Below the pieces are notes generated by a model. That model had not been told where the DNA came from and made no database searches. It saw only the letters and a program-made list of their open reading frames with translations. A DNA stretch of 41,998 nucleotides. It comes from Acetobacter sp. AN02 (GTDB lineage: Bacteria; Pseudomonadota; Alphaproteobacteria; Acetobacterales; Acetobacteraceae). A program made the translations under genes and the position numbers. The stretch lies in NCBI RefSeq assembly GCF_029759835.1, contig NZ_JAJJND010000010.1, positions 1 to 41,998 on the forward strand, in the 5' to 3' direction. Shown in pieces: positions 1-8,160 of this stretch. The first letter of the stretch is position 1. Every line of letters begins with the position of its first letter.

Positions 1-1
1 A

Positions 2-556
2 AAACAGGAGACATACACAATCAGGCCGGGTCAATTGCTCATGAAAATCCCGGGTCAGTTCTCAACGAAAATCAACAGTCTGCAGTCGATCCAGTATCAG
101 CGTAAGCAGGAATACGAAATCCGGCGGCCTGCGCTGATCACGATTCTTCCCGACCAGGCCGTCCAGAGATTTCTCCAGCGTGGCCCCGGTGATTTCGTCA
201 ACCTTTCCGATGAACGCAGGGAGGCCGGACGCGAGCTTGCTGCAAGGGAAATATCGCGCATTATCCGCCTTATTGAATCCGGGCCGATTGGATTGCAGTT
301 CAGCGTCCTGACCGAGAGCGAGAATTCCACAAACTGCGTTCTTCTCAGGGGACGCGAGAAAACCATGCTCGCGATCAATCCTTTCCGCTGTGATGCCAGC
401 CCGTATATCTCGACCGGTGTGTCGCTCGTCACGAGCGCACCGGAAGCGGTGAACGCACATCAGAAAGTTGTTGAGGATCTGTGGAAGAAATCCATCAAAG
501 GTATGGAAGCCGCCCAGTATCTCAGAGGTCTGCTTGCGGAGAACGGATTTCAGTGA
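2..556 (+). CDS. Uncharacterised protein, 5' end cut by the window
   Basis: I do not recognise this protein. The reading frame is open from the first bases of the window, so the gene very probably begins further left. The internal TTG at 35 and ATG at 41 are not convincing starts, because the codons before them already read as protein and no good ribosome binding site precedes them. The visible part is about 185 residues, soluble, with no membrane segment or signal peptide. It has an Arg/Glu-rich helical stretch in the middle (DERREAGRELAAREISR) followed by a mixed alpha/beta portion ending in helices. The layout could suit the effector half of a transcriptional regulator whose DNA-binding part lies outside the window, but this is a guess. 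It sits 45 bases upstream of the sulfurtransferase gene on the same strand and may be co-transcribed with it. Confidence 0.6.
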   Translation, partial: KQETYTIRPGQLLMKIPGQFSTKINSLQSIQYQRKQEYEIRRPALITILPDQAVQRFLQRGPGDFVNLSDERREAGRELAAREISRIIRLIESGPIGLQFSVLTESENSTNCVLLRGREKTMLAINPFRCDASPYISTGVSLVTSAPEAVNAHQKVVEDLWKKSIKGMEAAQYLRGLLAENGFQ

Positions 557-601
557 TTGTCTTGGCTCTCCGATAGTTTACCGTGCGGAGGGCCGGAATA
601 T

Positions 602-1468
602 ATGTCACCCCTGATTCAGGCAGAGAATGTTATGGCTCTCCTGCAGTCCGGTACTCCGGCCGGACGCGTCGCTGTTTTTGATGCGACGGCGCGTCTCCCC
701 GGGCAGCAGGATGATCCTCAGGAAGTCTATCTTCTGGGTCATCTGAAAGATGCTGCAAGGTTTGATATCGACGTTTTTGCTGACGTGGATACGGCACTTC
801 CGCACATGGCCCCGTCAGCCGGTCGGTTTGCGCGCCTTGCGGGCGAGGCCGGACTGACACGTGACGACACGGTTATACTGTATGATCAGGGAAATACCGC
901 TTCGGCCTGCCGTGCGTGGTGGCTGTTCCGCCTGTTCGGTCATGAAAAGGTATTCATTCTTGATGGCGGCCGTCCGGCCTGGGAGGCAGCGGGCGGGGAG
1001 TGTGTGACAGGAAGCGTCCCGGTTGCTGAAAAAAAAGTCTATGAGACCCGCCCGAAAATGAGCCGACTTTCCGGAGCAGGTGACATGCTGCGGAATATAG
1101 ACACAAAAAATGCCCTTGTTCTTGATGCACGGCCCCAGGCGCGGTTTGAGGGGGCGGCTCCGGAGCCCCGCCCCGGGCTTGCCTCAGGCCACATACCCGG
1201 CTCACGCAATCTTCCTTATGGCGGCCTGCTGGATCAGAAAGGCTGCTTTCTTCCGGTTGATGAACTTAAGAAAATCCTGAACGGCAAAGGTGCCGAGCCG
1301 GATCGCACGATTATCGCCACCTGCGGGTCAGGGCTTTCTGCGGCCGTTATTGTTGTTGCGGCCGAACTGGCCGGATTTGCGGACACATCCCTTTATGACG
1401 GCTCCTGGACGGAATGGGGTGCGAGGTCGGGTCTTCCGGTAGAGCAGGGTCCGGAGCGCGTCGTATGA
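602..1468 (+). CDS. sseA: Thiosulfate/3-mercaptopyruvate sulfurtransferase (tandem rhodanese)
   Basis: A 288-residue two-domain rhodanese. The N-terminal half is the inactive rhodanese fold (VILYDQG near residue 95, WWLFRLFGHEKVFILDGG). The C-terminal half has LVLDARPQARFEG, GHIPGSRNLPY and the catalytic loop CGSGLSA with Cys241. A CGSG-type loop points to the mercaptopyruvate sulfurtransferase group rather than classical thiosulfate rhodaneses (CRKG-type loop), so the enzyme should move sulfur from 3-mercaptopyruvate to cyanide or thiol acceptors in the cytosol. The ATG at 602 is preceded by GGAGG at 587-591, a suitable distance. A TTG at 557 in the same frame would add residues not typical of the family. 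Its stop overlaps the metC start (ATGA), so the two genes are translationally coupled and form a small sulfur-metabolism unit. Confidence 0.88.
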   Translation: MSPLIQAENVMALLQSGTPAGRVAVFDATARLPGQQDDPQEVYLLGHLKDAARFDIDVFADVDTALPHMAPSAGRFARLAGEAGLTRDDTVILYDQGNTASACRAWWLFRLFGHEKVFILDGGRPAWEAAGGECVTGSVPVAEKKVYETRPKMSRLSGAGDMLRNIDTKNALVLDARPQARFEGAAPEPRPGLASGHIPGSRNLPYGGLLDQKGCFLPVDELKKILNGKGAEPDRTIIATCGSGLSAAVIVVAAELAGFADTSLYDGSWTEWGARSGLPVEQGPERVV

Positions 1469-2673
1469 GCAGTCATGAAGAAGTGTCCCGGGGATGGGAG
1501 CGCCTGGCTACGCTGCTGATCCGGGCAGGACGCGACGAGAATCTTCCTGCTGAGGGAAAATTCGTTAATCCTCCGGTGACGCGCGGCTCAACCGTTCTCT
1601 TCCCTGATCTTGCCAGCCTGAATGCACAGGGCATGAAGCGGTATGATCACGAGGCCATCTATGGCGCGATGGGAACTCCGGTGCAGCACGTCCTTGAGCG
1701 TGCGGTCGCTCTGGTTGAGGGAGGAGAGGATACGCAGATCGTCTCGTCCGGTCTGTCTGCCTGCACGACCGCGCTGCTGACTTTTACGGCATCCGGGGGG
1801 CACGTGCTTATTCCGGACAGCGCATACGGGCCGACCCGGCGTTTTACGGATACGATGCTCAGGCGATTCGGTGTGGAGACCACATATTATCCTCCCTGCG
1901 TGTCAGTGGCGGAGATGGAGCGCCTGATCCGGCCCGAGACGCAGGTCATTTTTGCGGAAAGTCCGGGAAGCCATACTTTTGAAATTCAGGACATTCCGGC
2001 GCTGTCCGATCTGGCTCATCGGCACGGCGCGCTTCTGATACTGGATAACACATGGGGGTTCGGAATTTTCGAGCCTTTCCGCCATGGCGTGGATGTCTCC
2101 GTTCAGGCTCTGACGAAATATGCTGCAGGACATTCCGACGCGATTATCGGAGCGCTGACAGTTGCAGATAAGACACTGTGGAAGCGGCTCCGCGACGCGG
2201 CCATTCAGCTCGGGCAGCTTGCCGGGCCGGATGAATGCTGGCTGACGCTCCGTGGCCTTCGCACCATGAGTGTCCGTCTGGCCCGACAGTCCTGTTCCGC
2301 GCTGGATGTGGCGCGCTGGCTGGCAGACCGGCCGGAGGTGGAGCGGGTGCTGCATCCTGCCCTGCCTGATTTTCCCGGATATGAGCTTTGGAAGCGGGAT
2401 TTTAACGGAGCAGGGCCGCTGTTCAGCGTCGTTCTGAAGGAACGCTATAGCCGTAAATCCATGGAAAACATGCTGGACAGCCTGCATCTTTTCGGAATCG
2501 GAGCCTCCTGGGGCGGGTTTGAGAGCCTTGTCCTGCCAACGACAGGATCCGTCAGCCGCACGGCTACGGAAGCACCGGTTCAGGCGACGTTCAGACTGAA
2601 TATCGGGCTTGAATCCGTCCGGGATCTCTGTGGCGATCTGGAGCAGGGATTCTCGGCTCTGAACGGTTCCTAA
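1465..2673 (+). CDS. metC: Cystathionine beta-lyase
   Basis: A 402-residue PLP enzyme of the Cys/Met metabolism family. It splits cystathionine into homocysteine, pyruvate and ammonia in methionine synthesis. The cofactor lysine is Lys218 in SVQALTKYAAGHSDAIIG. SSGLSACTTALL (phosphate-binding region), the YGPTRRF segment and LILDNTWGFG (Asp contacting the pyridine nitrogen) are in the expected order. The GHSD and SWGGFESL motifs favour cystathionine beta-lyase over gamma-synthase or gamma-lyase. The ATG at 1465 overlaps the sseA stop; an earlier in-frame ATG at 1414 lies inside sseA and is less likely. Its last bases (CTAA, 2670-2673) also contain the stop of the convergent comM gene, so no terminator separates them. 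No SAM riboswitch is visible in front of it. Confidence 0.9.
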   Translation: MSSHEEVSRGWERLATLLIRAGRDENLPAEGKFVNPPVTRGSTVLFPDLASLNAQGMKRYDHEAIYGAMGTPVQHVLERAVALVEGGEDTQIVSSGLSACTTALLTFTASGGHVLIPDSAYGPTRRFTDTMLRRFGVETTYYPPCVSVAEMERLIRPETQVIFAESPGSHTFEIQDIPALSDLAHRHGALLILDNTWGFGIFEPFRHGVDVSVQALTKYAAGHSDAIIGALTVADKTLWKRLRDAAIQLGQLAGPDECWLTLRGLRTMSVRLARQSCSALDVARWLADRPEVERVLHPALPDFPGYELWKRDFNGAGPLFSVVLKERYSRKSMENMLDSLHLFGIGASWGGFESLVLPTTGSVSRTATEAPVQATFRLNIGLESVRDLCGDLEQGFSALNGS

Positions 2674-4157
2674 CGCTGGCGGAAAGCTGCCGCTTCCAGC
2701 ACATGCGGCGGCCTGATCACATCTGAACTGTCGAGGTCCGCGATCGTGCGGGCCACGCGCAGGAGCCGTGTGAAGCCGCGTGCTGACATACGGAATTTTC
2801 GTGAGATATCCGCAAGGAATTTTCTCGCGTCCTCGGTCGTCTCGCAAGCCTCAGGCGCGGCTTCCGCGTTCCTGCGGCCTTCGTTCCTGTGATACTGGCG
2901 CGTCCTTGCCTCGAGCACGCGTGCGGCAACCGCGGCGCTGTTTTCAGAAGGCGGAGCATAGAGAATATCAGCCGGAGAAAGCGGTTCTGCAGAAACCTGC
3001 AGATCAATACGGTCCAGAAGAGGACCGGACAGCTTGCCAAGGTAATCTTCTCCGCAGCGGGGAGCCTTCCGGCACTCCCGGGCAGCATCCCCGAGATAGC
3101 CGCACCGGCACGGGTTCATCGCGGCAATAAGCTGAAACCGGGCAGGGTAGGTGACATGGGCCGCGGCACGCGCAATCACGGCCTCTCCGGTTTCAACCGG
3201 TTGCCTTAAAGCCTCGAGCGCCTGACGGGAAAATTCAGGAAGCTCATCCAGAAACAGAATGCCTCTGTGAGCAAGACTTACCTCTCCGGGCTTTGCCCGG
3301 GCGCCGCCACCGATCAGCGCAGGCTGACTGGCCGAGTGATGCGGAGCGCGAAAGGGAGGACGCCTTACAGGCAGGCCTGAGGGAAGAAGACCTGCAGCGC
3401 TGTAGATACGTGTTACATCCAGTGTTTCACGCAAGCTGAGGTCTGGCAGAAGACCGGGGATGCGCGCAGCCAGCATGGATTTTCCGGTTCCCGGCGGCCC
3501 GCACATCAGCAGGGAATGTCCGCCCGCGGCAGCAATCTCGGCAGCACGACGGGCTGACTCCATACCCCGGACATCTGCCATATCGGGAGCCGCCGCGTCC
3601 TGAACATCTGCCTCGCATATTGCACCTGCCGGCGGAGACAGAACCTGCTCACCACGGAAATGACTGATGACGGCCTGCATGCCCGGTGTGGCCAGAATAT
3701 CCCGGTTGCCACCGAAGATTGCCTCTCTTGCCTGGGATGAGGGGCAGATCAGGCCAAGCTCAAGCGCAGAGGCGCCGACGGAGGCTGAAATGACATTCGC
3801 TACACCGTTGATCGTGCCGTCCAGAGAAAGCTCACCGAACGCGGCATAGCGTCCGAGTTCCTCTCCGGGAATGACGTTCATGGCAGCCAGAAGAGCCAGA
3901 GCGATCGGCAGATCGAAATGCGATCCCTCTTTCTGCAGATCGGCAGGAACGAGATTGATCAGGATACGCTTCGGAGGCAGCGCCATTCCGAGAGAGGCGA
4001 GGGAGGCACGGACACGCTCACGTGCCTCTCCCACGGCCTTATCAGGCAGACCGACAATCAGAAACGCAGGAAGCCCGGTTGCCACCTGCACCTCGACCCA
4101 GACGGGAACCGGTTCGATTCCCGAAAAGGCAAAGCTGCGTATGCGTGTGTTGATCAT
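2670..4157 (-). CDS. comM: YifB/ComM family Mg-chelatase-like AAA+ ATPase
   Basis: 495 residues with the full family architecture. An N-terminal Lon-protease-like (ChlI) fold covers residues 1-165 (GLPAFLIVGLPDKAVGEARERV, FDLPIALALLAAM). The AAA+ domain has Walker A at 220-227 (GPPGTGKS) and Walker B GILFLDELPEF. A Cys cluster follows in the NPCRCGY region, and the C-terminal Mg-chelatase domain ends in an arginine-rich helix. In Vibrio and relatives ComM is a hexameric helicase that promotes branch migration during natural transformation, and homologues are widespread in non-competent bacteria. Its job here is therefore probably some form of DNA recombination. It follows serA on the same strand with a 33-base gap and meets metC tail to tail with overlapping stops. 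Confidence 0.9.
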   Translation of the reverse strand: MINTRIRSFAFSGIEPVPVWVEVQVATGLPAFLIVGLPDKAVGEARERVRASLASLGMALPPKRILINLVPADLQKEGSHFDLPIALALLAAMNVIPGEELGRYAAFGELSLDGTINGVANVISASVGASALELGLICPSSQAREAIFGGNRDILATPGMQAVISHFRGEQVLSPPAGAICEADVQDAAAPDMADVRGMESARRAAEIAAAGGHSLLMCGPPGTGKSMLAARIPGLLPDLSLRETLDVTRIYSAAGLLPSGLPVRRPPFRAPHHSASQPALIGGGARAKPGEVSLAHRGILFLDELPEFSRQALEALRQPVETGEAVIARAAAHVTYPARFQLIAAMNPCRCGYLGDAARECRKAPRCGEDYLGKLSGPLLDRIDLQVSAEPLSPADILYAPPSENSAAVAARVLEARTRQYHRNEGRRNAEAAPEACETTEDARKFLADISRKFRMSARGFTRLLRVARTIADLDSSDVIRPPHVLEAAAFRQR

Positions 4158-4190
4158 AGCGATCCCGGTTCATGCCCGGGATGCGCGCAA

Positions 4191-5444
4191 TCAGACACCG
4201 CGATAGAGCAGGCGGGCGCGGATCGTCCCCTCCAGAGCGCGCAGACGCTCCAGAATGTCGTGATCCCTGTCGGTGCTGCCGCCAGTATCGGCTTCCACCA
4301 CGACATAGCCGACCTCTCCGTCCGTCTGCAGATACTGCGCCGTGACGTTGCATTTCTCGCGGCTGAAGATGTCGTTGATGGCGGACATAATGCCCGGGAC
4401 ATTATGGTGGACGTGCATGAAGCGTGTTCCGCGCGGGCCGGTCGGAAGCTGAACCGACGGAAAATTCACGGCTCCGAAGGTCGATCCGATGTCGGAGTAT
4501 TCAACGATCTTCTTTGCAACCTCAACGCCGATGCGCTCCTGCGCCTCAACGGTCGAACCGCCGATATGCGGAGAGAGGATCACGTTATCCAGCCCCTGCA
4601 GCGGAGAGGAGAAGCGCTCTCCGGCCACTTTCGGCTCGGCAGGGAAGACATCGATGGCCGCACCCAGCAGATGCCCGGATTTCAGTGCCTCTGCCGCCGC
4701 ATCAAGGTCGATCACATTGCCACGGGCGTTGTTGATCAGGAACGAGCCGCGCTTCATCGTCGCGATCTCTTTCGCGCCGATCATGTTTTTCGTGGAGGGC
4801 AGGGCCGGCACGTGCAGGCTGACCACGTCACTCTCATGCAGCAGTTCATCAAGAGAGGTGGTCGGAGAGGCGTTACCGTGACCGAGCTTGTCCACTACGT
4901 CATAATAGATCACGCGCATGCCCATGGCCTCAGCCAGCACCGAAAGCTGCGAGCCGATAGAACCATAGCCGATAATACCGAGCGTCTTGCCGCGCACCTC
5001 CCAGCTGTTCGTGGCCGATTTATCCCATTCCCCGCTATGGCAGCCGCCTGAGCGCGAGAAGATTCTCCGCATCAGCATCACGATCTCACCGATGACGAGT
5101 TCGGCTACGGAACGGGTATTGCTGAAGGGGGCATTAAACACCGGAATTCCGAACTCCCGCGCGGCATTGAGATCGACCTGATTGGTGCCGATGCAGAAGC
5201 AGCCGATGGCAAACAGACGATCCGCACTTTCAATGATCTCACGGGTCAGCTGCGTGCGGGAGCGGATTCCCACGACATGCGTCCCGTGCAGCGCCTCGCG
5301 CAGCGCTTCTCCTTCGAGCGCACCTTTATGACGCACGACGTTCTCATAGCCGCTGGCCTTCAGCAGAGCGACCGCGCTGTCATGGATACCCTCCAGCAGG
5401 AGGATACGGATCTTGTCTTTAGGGAGGGAGAGAAGGGGAGCCAT
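4191..5444 (-). CDS. serA: D-3-phosphoglycerate dehydrogenase
   Basis: A 417-residue enzyme of the E. coli SerA length class. It oxidises 3-phosphoglycerate with NAD, the first step of serine synthesis. The Rossmann motif GYGSIG is at 160-165, and the catalytic Arg241 (NNARG), Glu270 and His293 (SPHIGGST) are all present. A C-terminal ACT domain begins near residue 340 (FMHVHHNVPGIMSAINDIF). In the E. coli enzyme this domain binds serine for feedback inhibition, so the same control is expected here. The larger ASB domain of the long SerA type is absent. It follows hisN by 135 bases holding a hairpin and a structured leader (listed separately), so it may have its own control. No serC is visible in the window. 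Confidence 0.93.
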   Translation of the reverse strand: MAPLLSLPKDKIRILLLEGIHDSAVALLKASGYENVVRHKGALEGEALREALHGTHVVGIRSRTQLTREIIESADRLFAIGCFCIGTNQVDLNAAREFGIPVFNAPFSNTRSVAELVIGEIVMLMRRIFSRSGGCHSGEWDKSATNSWEVRGKTLGIIGYGSIGSQLSVLAEAMGMRVIYYDVVDKLGHGNASPTTSLDELLHESDVVSLHVPALPSTKNMIGAKEIATMKRGSFLINNARGNVIDLDAAAEALKSGHLLGAAIDVFPAEPKVAGERFSSPLQGLDNVILSPHIGGSTVEAQERIGVEVAKKIVEYSDIGSTFGAVNFPSVQLPTGPRGTRFMHVHHNVPGIMSAINDIFSREKCNVTAQYLQTDGEVGYVVVEADTGGSTDRDHDILERLRALEGTIRARLLYRGV

Positions 5445-5476
5445 AAGCCTCGCTCATCACTGTTACGCGGCCCGGC

Positions 5477-5519
5477 TTTCTCCGATGTCCGAAGACATTC
5501 TGCACACACGGAGAGAAAC
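5477..5519 (-). promoter_or_regulatory. Structured leader upstream of serA
   Basis: In the serA transcript a five-pair stem (ATGTC/GACAT, 5485-5498) is capped by a UUCG tetraloop. It stacks on an outer stem formed by TCTCCG (5514-5509) and CGGAGA (5484-5479), with an asymmetric bulge on the 5' side. It lies about 35 bases before the start codon. A regulatory RNA is possible; an alphaproteobacterial 'serC motif' is known in front of serC-serA operons, but I cannot match its consensus from memory. Confidence 0.35.
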
Positions 5520-5550
5520 GCTCCTTTAACCGGGCGGGAGGCGGTGTGTA

Positions 5551-5579
5551 GCACGTTCTTTCCGGCGCCGGAACCGTGC
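5551..5579 (-). terminator. Hairpin immediately after hisN
   Basis: The 14-base perfect palindrome TTCCGGCGCCGGAA (5560-5573) is flanked by GCACG and CGTGC, directly abutting the hisN stop. The hairpin should be very stable, but no U-tract follows on the minus strand. It may be a weak or attenuating terminator, or an mRNA end-stabilising structure, between hisN and serA. Confidence 0.4.
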
Positions 5580-6398
5580 TCAGTGCAGGGCGGTTTTGAG
5601 AGAAGTGACGGCCTTGTCCAGAAGATCACGATTCCCGACAGCAAGAACCGTACCATCGCCGTTAAAATCCAGAGGCTTACCCGACCAGTCAGTCATGCAT
5701 CCGCCAGCCCCCTCCACGACGGGCTGCAGGGCCGCCCAGTCCCAGGGCTTCATGTCACATTCGGCAATGATATCGATCTGCCCGAGCGCCAGAAGTCCGT
5801 AGGCATAGCAGTCTCCGCCCCAGCTGACCCGGCGGCAAGCCTGCTTCAGCGTGGCCCAGGTAAAGCATTCAGGAGCGGATTCAAGCATCTCCGGAGAGGT
5901 GCAGCTCAGTTCCGCATCTCCAAGCGAAGGGCAGGGACGGGCTGCTGCAGGAAGCGGTGTCCTGTCCTGATGCCACATGGCAGGGCGGAACAGAGTCTCG
6001 CGGCCCGCAACTCCGATCCAGCGCTCACCCGTAACCGGCTGATCGATAATGCCGATCACGGGTCTGTTCTCATACATCAGAGCGATTAATGTGCCGAAAA
6101 CAGGCCGTCCGGTGATGAAGGCGCGCGTGCCGTCCACGGGATCGAGCGTCCAGCAAAAGGGTGAGTCCGCGTTGGTGCGTCCGAACTCCTCACCGAGAAT
6201 TCCATGATCCGGATGCAGCTCTTCCAGAAATGCCCGCATGACACGTTCCGCACCGCGGTCAGCAACGGTCACCGGAGAGGCATCGGCCTTGTTATCCGCG
6301 TGCAGGGGCGCGCGGAAAAGCGGCCTGATCACGGCACCGGCAATATCCGCAAGCATGAGAGCAGTCTTCAGGCAGGATTCTGTCTGGTCCGGGGTCAT
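5580..6398 (-). CDS. hisN: Inositol-monophosphatase family, histidinol-phosphatase type
   Basis: A 272-residue Mg-dependent phosphatase of the IMPase fold. The first metal site is GILGEEFG (Glu70/Glu71). The second is WTLDPVDGTRAFITG (Asp86, Asp89), and the C-terminal metal ligand lies in PWDWAALQPVVEGAGG. The TRAFITGRPVFGTLIAL stretch resembles histidinol-phosphate phosphatases of this family, which replace the HisB-type phosphatase in many alphaproteobacteria and Actinobacteria. A generic inositol or sugar phosphatase cannot be excluded. Its ATG overlaps the stop of the upstream cytochrome gene (ATGA), so translation is coupled. A second, distinct family member lies at 19471-20259. Confidence 0.8.
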   Translation of the reverse strand: MTPDQTESCLKTALMLADIAGAVIRPLFRAPLHADNKADASPVTVADRGAERVMRAFLEELHPDHGILGEEFGRTNADSPFCWTLDPVDGTRAFITGRPVFGTLIALMYENRPVIGIIDQPVTGERWIGVAGRETLFRPAMWHQDRTPLPAAARPCPSLGDAELSCTSPEMLESAPECFTWATLKQACRRVSWGGDCYAYGLLALGQIDIIAECDMKPWDWAALQPVVEGAGGCMTDWSGKPLDFNGDGTVLAVGNRDLLDKAVTSLKTALH

Positions 6399-7279
6399 TT
6401 TCCGGTATCCTTATCCGGGGATTTCAGGCTGGAAAGCCATGCAATCAGGGCGGCACGCTCTTCAGGAGCCCGGATGCCGGCAAACATCATTTTCGTTCCG
6501 GGAGCCATATCAGCCGGAGAATTCAGCCAGGTGTCCAGACGTTCATGAGTCCAGACCCCTCCGAGTTTTTTCAGTGAATCGGAATAGGAAAAATCCTGCA
6601 CCGAAGCCACCTTCCGGCCCGCCACACCCCAGAGCGGCGGTCCCATCAGGGACGGGCCTGCGGGTGTATAGCTGTGGCACATCGCGCAGTTTTGCTCCGC
6701 AATGGTCCTCCCCTTATCGATAAGAGCATCATCCTGCGGGGCAGGAGGAGACTGTTCTGCCGCAGCCGCATCTTCTTTCGGGTTCATCTTCGCGGACTGA
6801 AGCCAGGCAACGATATCGGATCGGGTCCGGGCATCGTGAACACCGGGAAATGCCATGCGTGTGCCGGGAGCGAAGTCCGCCGGAGAGGACAGCCAGTCAT
6901 TGAGCTCTCCGGTCGTCCAGTGCCCGCCTTTGCGGGACACAAGTGCTGCGGAGTAATCATATCCGGACCGGGCCGCCATGCCACGCGAGGCGACGCCATA
7001 CAGGTCCGGCCCCACCATATCCGGCCCGTCCGGAGCGAAGCTGTGGCACATGGCGCACTGGGCTGCCGCCGCCGCCGCACCGGCCTCAGGATTGCCCGGG
7101 ATGGTATTCTCCGGTCCGGAGGAGTGGCTGTCCGTCTTGTCTGCCCCGGGCATCTTCAGGGACACAGGGACCGGTGTCGTATCCGGCACGGCCAGAGAGC
7201 CGGCCAGCCAGCACATACCGCCTGTTCCGGCCACGATCACCGCGGCCATGGCAATGCGGTTCAGTGAAATAAAATCCAT
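6395..7279 (-). CDS. Tandem dihaem class I cytochrome c
   Basis: 294 residues: a short N-terminal hydrophobic helix (signal anchor, about residues 8-27) followed by a low-complexity linker and two tandem c-type cytochrome domains. Each has a CAMCH haem-binding site (AAQCAMCHSFAPDGP and EQNCAMCHSYTPAGP). Each also has the class I downstream pattern G.WT...L..WL..P....PG with a Met ligand (GTRMAF and GTKMMF). The two domains look like an internal duplication. The protein should face the periplasm and carry electrons, possibly to terminal oxidases or from membrane dehydrogenases. The start was placed at the ATG at 7279, which directly precedes the hydrophobic segment. An ATG four codons earlier is the alternative. 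It overlaps hisN by the ATGA arrangement, although no functional link is obvious. Confidence 0.83.
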   Translation of the reverse strand: MDFISLNRIAMAAVIVAGTGGMCWLAGSLAVPDTTPVPVSLKMPGADKTDSHSSGPENTIPGNPEAGAAAAAAQCAMCHSFAPDGPDMVGPDLYGVASRGMAARSGYDYSAALVSRKGGHWTTGELNDWLSSPADFAPGTRMAFPGVHDARTRSDIVAWLQSAKMNPKEDAAAAEQSPPAPQDDALIDKGRTIAEQNCAMCHSYTPAGPSLMGPPLWGVAGRKVASVQDFSYSDSLKKLGGVWTHERLDTWLNSPADMAPGTKMMFAGIRAPEERAALIAWLSSLKSPDKDTGK

Positions 7280-7410
7280 AAGTCTCAGCAATATCCGGAG
7301 TCAGGCGGCGGGCTGTTGCGCCGGGGGAAGGTCTTTTCTAAAGTGCGGGCCGTTTTCTGTGAAGACGGCTCGTTGCAGTCTCGCATCTTTATCGTGGTTT
7401 TCATCCGCTC

Positions 7411-8160
7411 ATGATCCGCCCTCTGATTGTTATCCCGGCCCGAATGGGCTCTTCCCGTCTGCCCGGGAAACCTCTGGCAGATATTGCGGGACGCCCGATG
7501 ATCCTGCACGTGGCCGAGCGCGCCAGGGTATCCGGGGTCGGGCCTGTCGTCGTGGCTGCGGCAGAAGAGGACATTGCCGCCGTCGTCCGTCATGCGGGAT
7601 ATGAAGCCGTGCTGACCGCACCGGATCTGCCCTCGGGATCGGACCGGGTGCTTGAGGCCGCGAGGATCGTTGATCCTGAAGAAACACATGACGTGATCAT
7701 CAACCTTCAGGGCGATCTTCCTCTCCTTCGCCCCCGGGATCTGTATCGCGCGCTTCTTCCGCTGCAGGATGAGGCGGTTGATATCGGCACGCTGGTGGCA
7801 CCGGTCACGTCTGAAGAGGAGGCTGCTGCGGAATCCGTGGTCAAGACGGCATGCAGCTTCGGTCCGGAAGACGAGGAATGTGCGCGGGCGCTGTATTTTT
7901 CGCGGAACATCATCCCATGGGGGCAGGGGCCTTTATGGCATCATGTCGGAATCTATGCGTGGCGGCGCACGGCGCTGAACCGTTTTGTATCTCTTACGCC
8001 ATCAGGTCTGGAGCAGCGTGAGAAACTTGAGCAGCTCAGGGCGCTGGAGGCCGGAATGACGATAGGCTGCGCGCGTATTGCGGATGCACCGCTGGGTGTG
8101 GACACTCCCGCCGATCTGGAACATGTCCGCCGTGTGGCAGAAGAGGAAGGCCGGTCATGA
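7411..8160 (+). CDS. kdsB: 3-deoxy-manno-octulosonate cytidylyltransferase
   Basis: A 249-residue CMP-Kdo synthetase that activates Kdo with CTP for lipopolysaccharide core assembly. The N-terminal nucleotide-binding signature PARMGSSRLPGKPL is intact. VVVAAAEEDI, LPSGSDRVLEAA and INLQGDLPLL (the metal-binding Asp) follow in family order, and the C-terminal HVGIYAWRR and PLGVDTPADLE are typical. It is the first gene of a plus-strand run with pheA, dapA and smpB and is divergent from the cytochrome gene across a 131-base gap that should hold both promoters. Its stop overlaps the pheA start (ATGA). Confidence 0.92.
   Translation: MIRPLIVIPARMGSSRLPGKPLADIAGRPMILHVAERARVSGVGPVVVAAAEEDIAAVVRHAGYEAVLTAPDLPSGSDRVLEAARIVDPEETHDVIINLQGDLPLLRPRDLYRALLPLQDEAVDIGTLVAPVTSEEEAAAESVVKTACSFGPEDEECARALYFSRNIIPWGQGPLWHHVGIYAWRRTALNRFVSLTPSGLEQREKLEQLRALEAGMTIGCARIADAPLGVDTPADLEHVRRVAEEEGRS

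Noticed and set aside
35-43. TTG at 35 or ATG at 41 as a true start of the first gene
   Set aside because: The frame is open upstream to the window edge and reads as protein; no ribosome binding site lies at a good distance, so the gene is more likely cut by the edge.
1400-1470. SAM riboswitch in front of metC
   Set aside because: metC overlaps sseA by its ATGA junction, so there is no leader room for a riboswitch and none is seen before sseA.
1903-2847. 314-codon minus-strand open frame across metC and the comM end
   Set aside because: Shadow frame; metC and comM both have intact motifs and normal lengths there.
4162-4182. ATCCCGG/CCGGGAT hairpin between serA and comM as a terminator
   Set aside because: Short stem with no T-run and only a 33-base gap; the genes are more likely co-transcribed.
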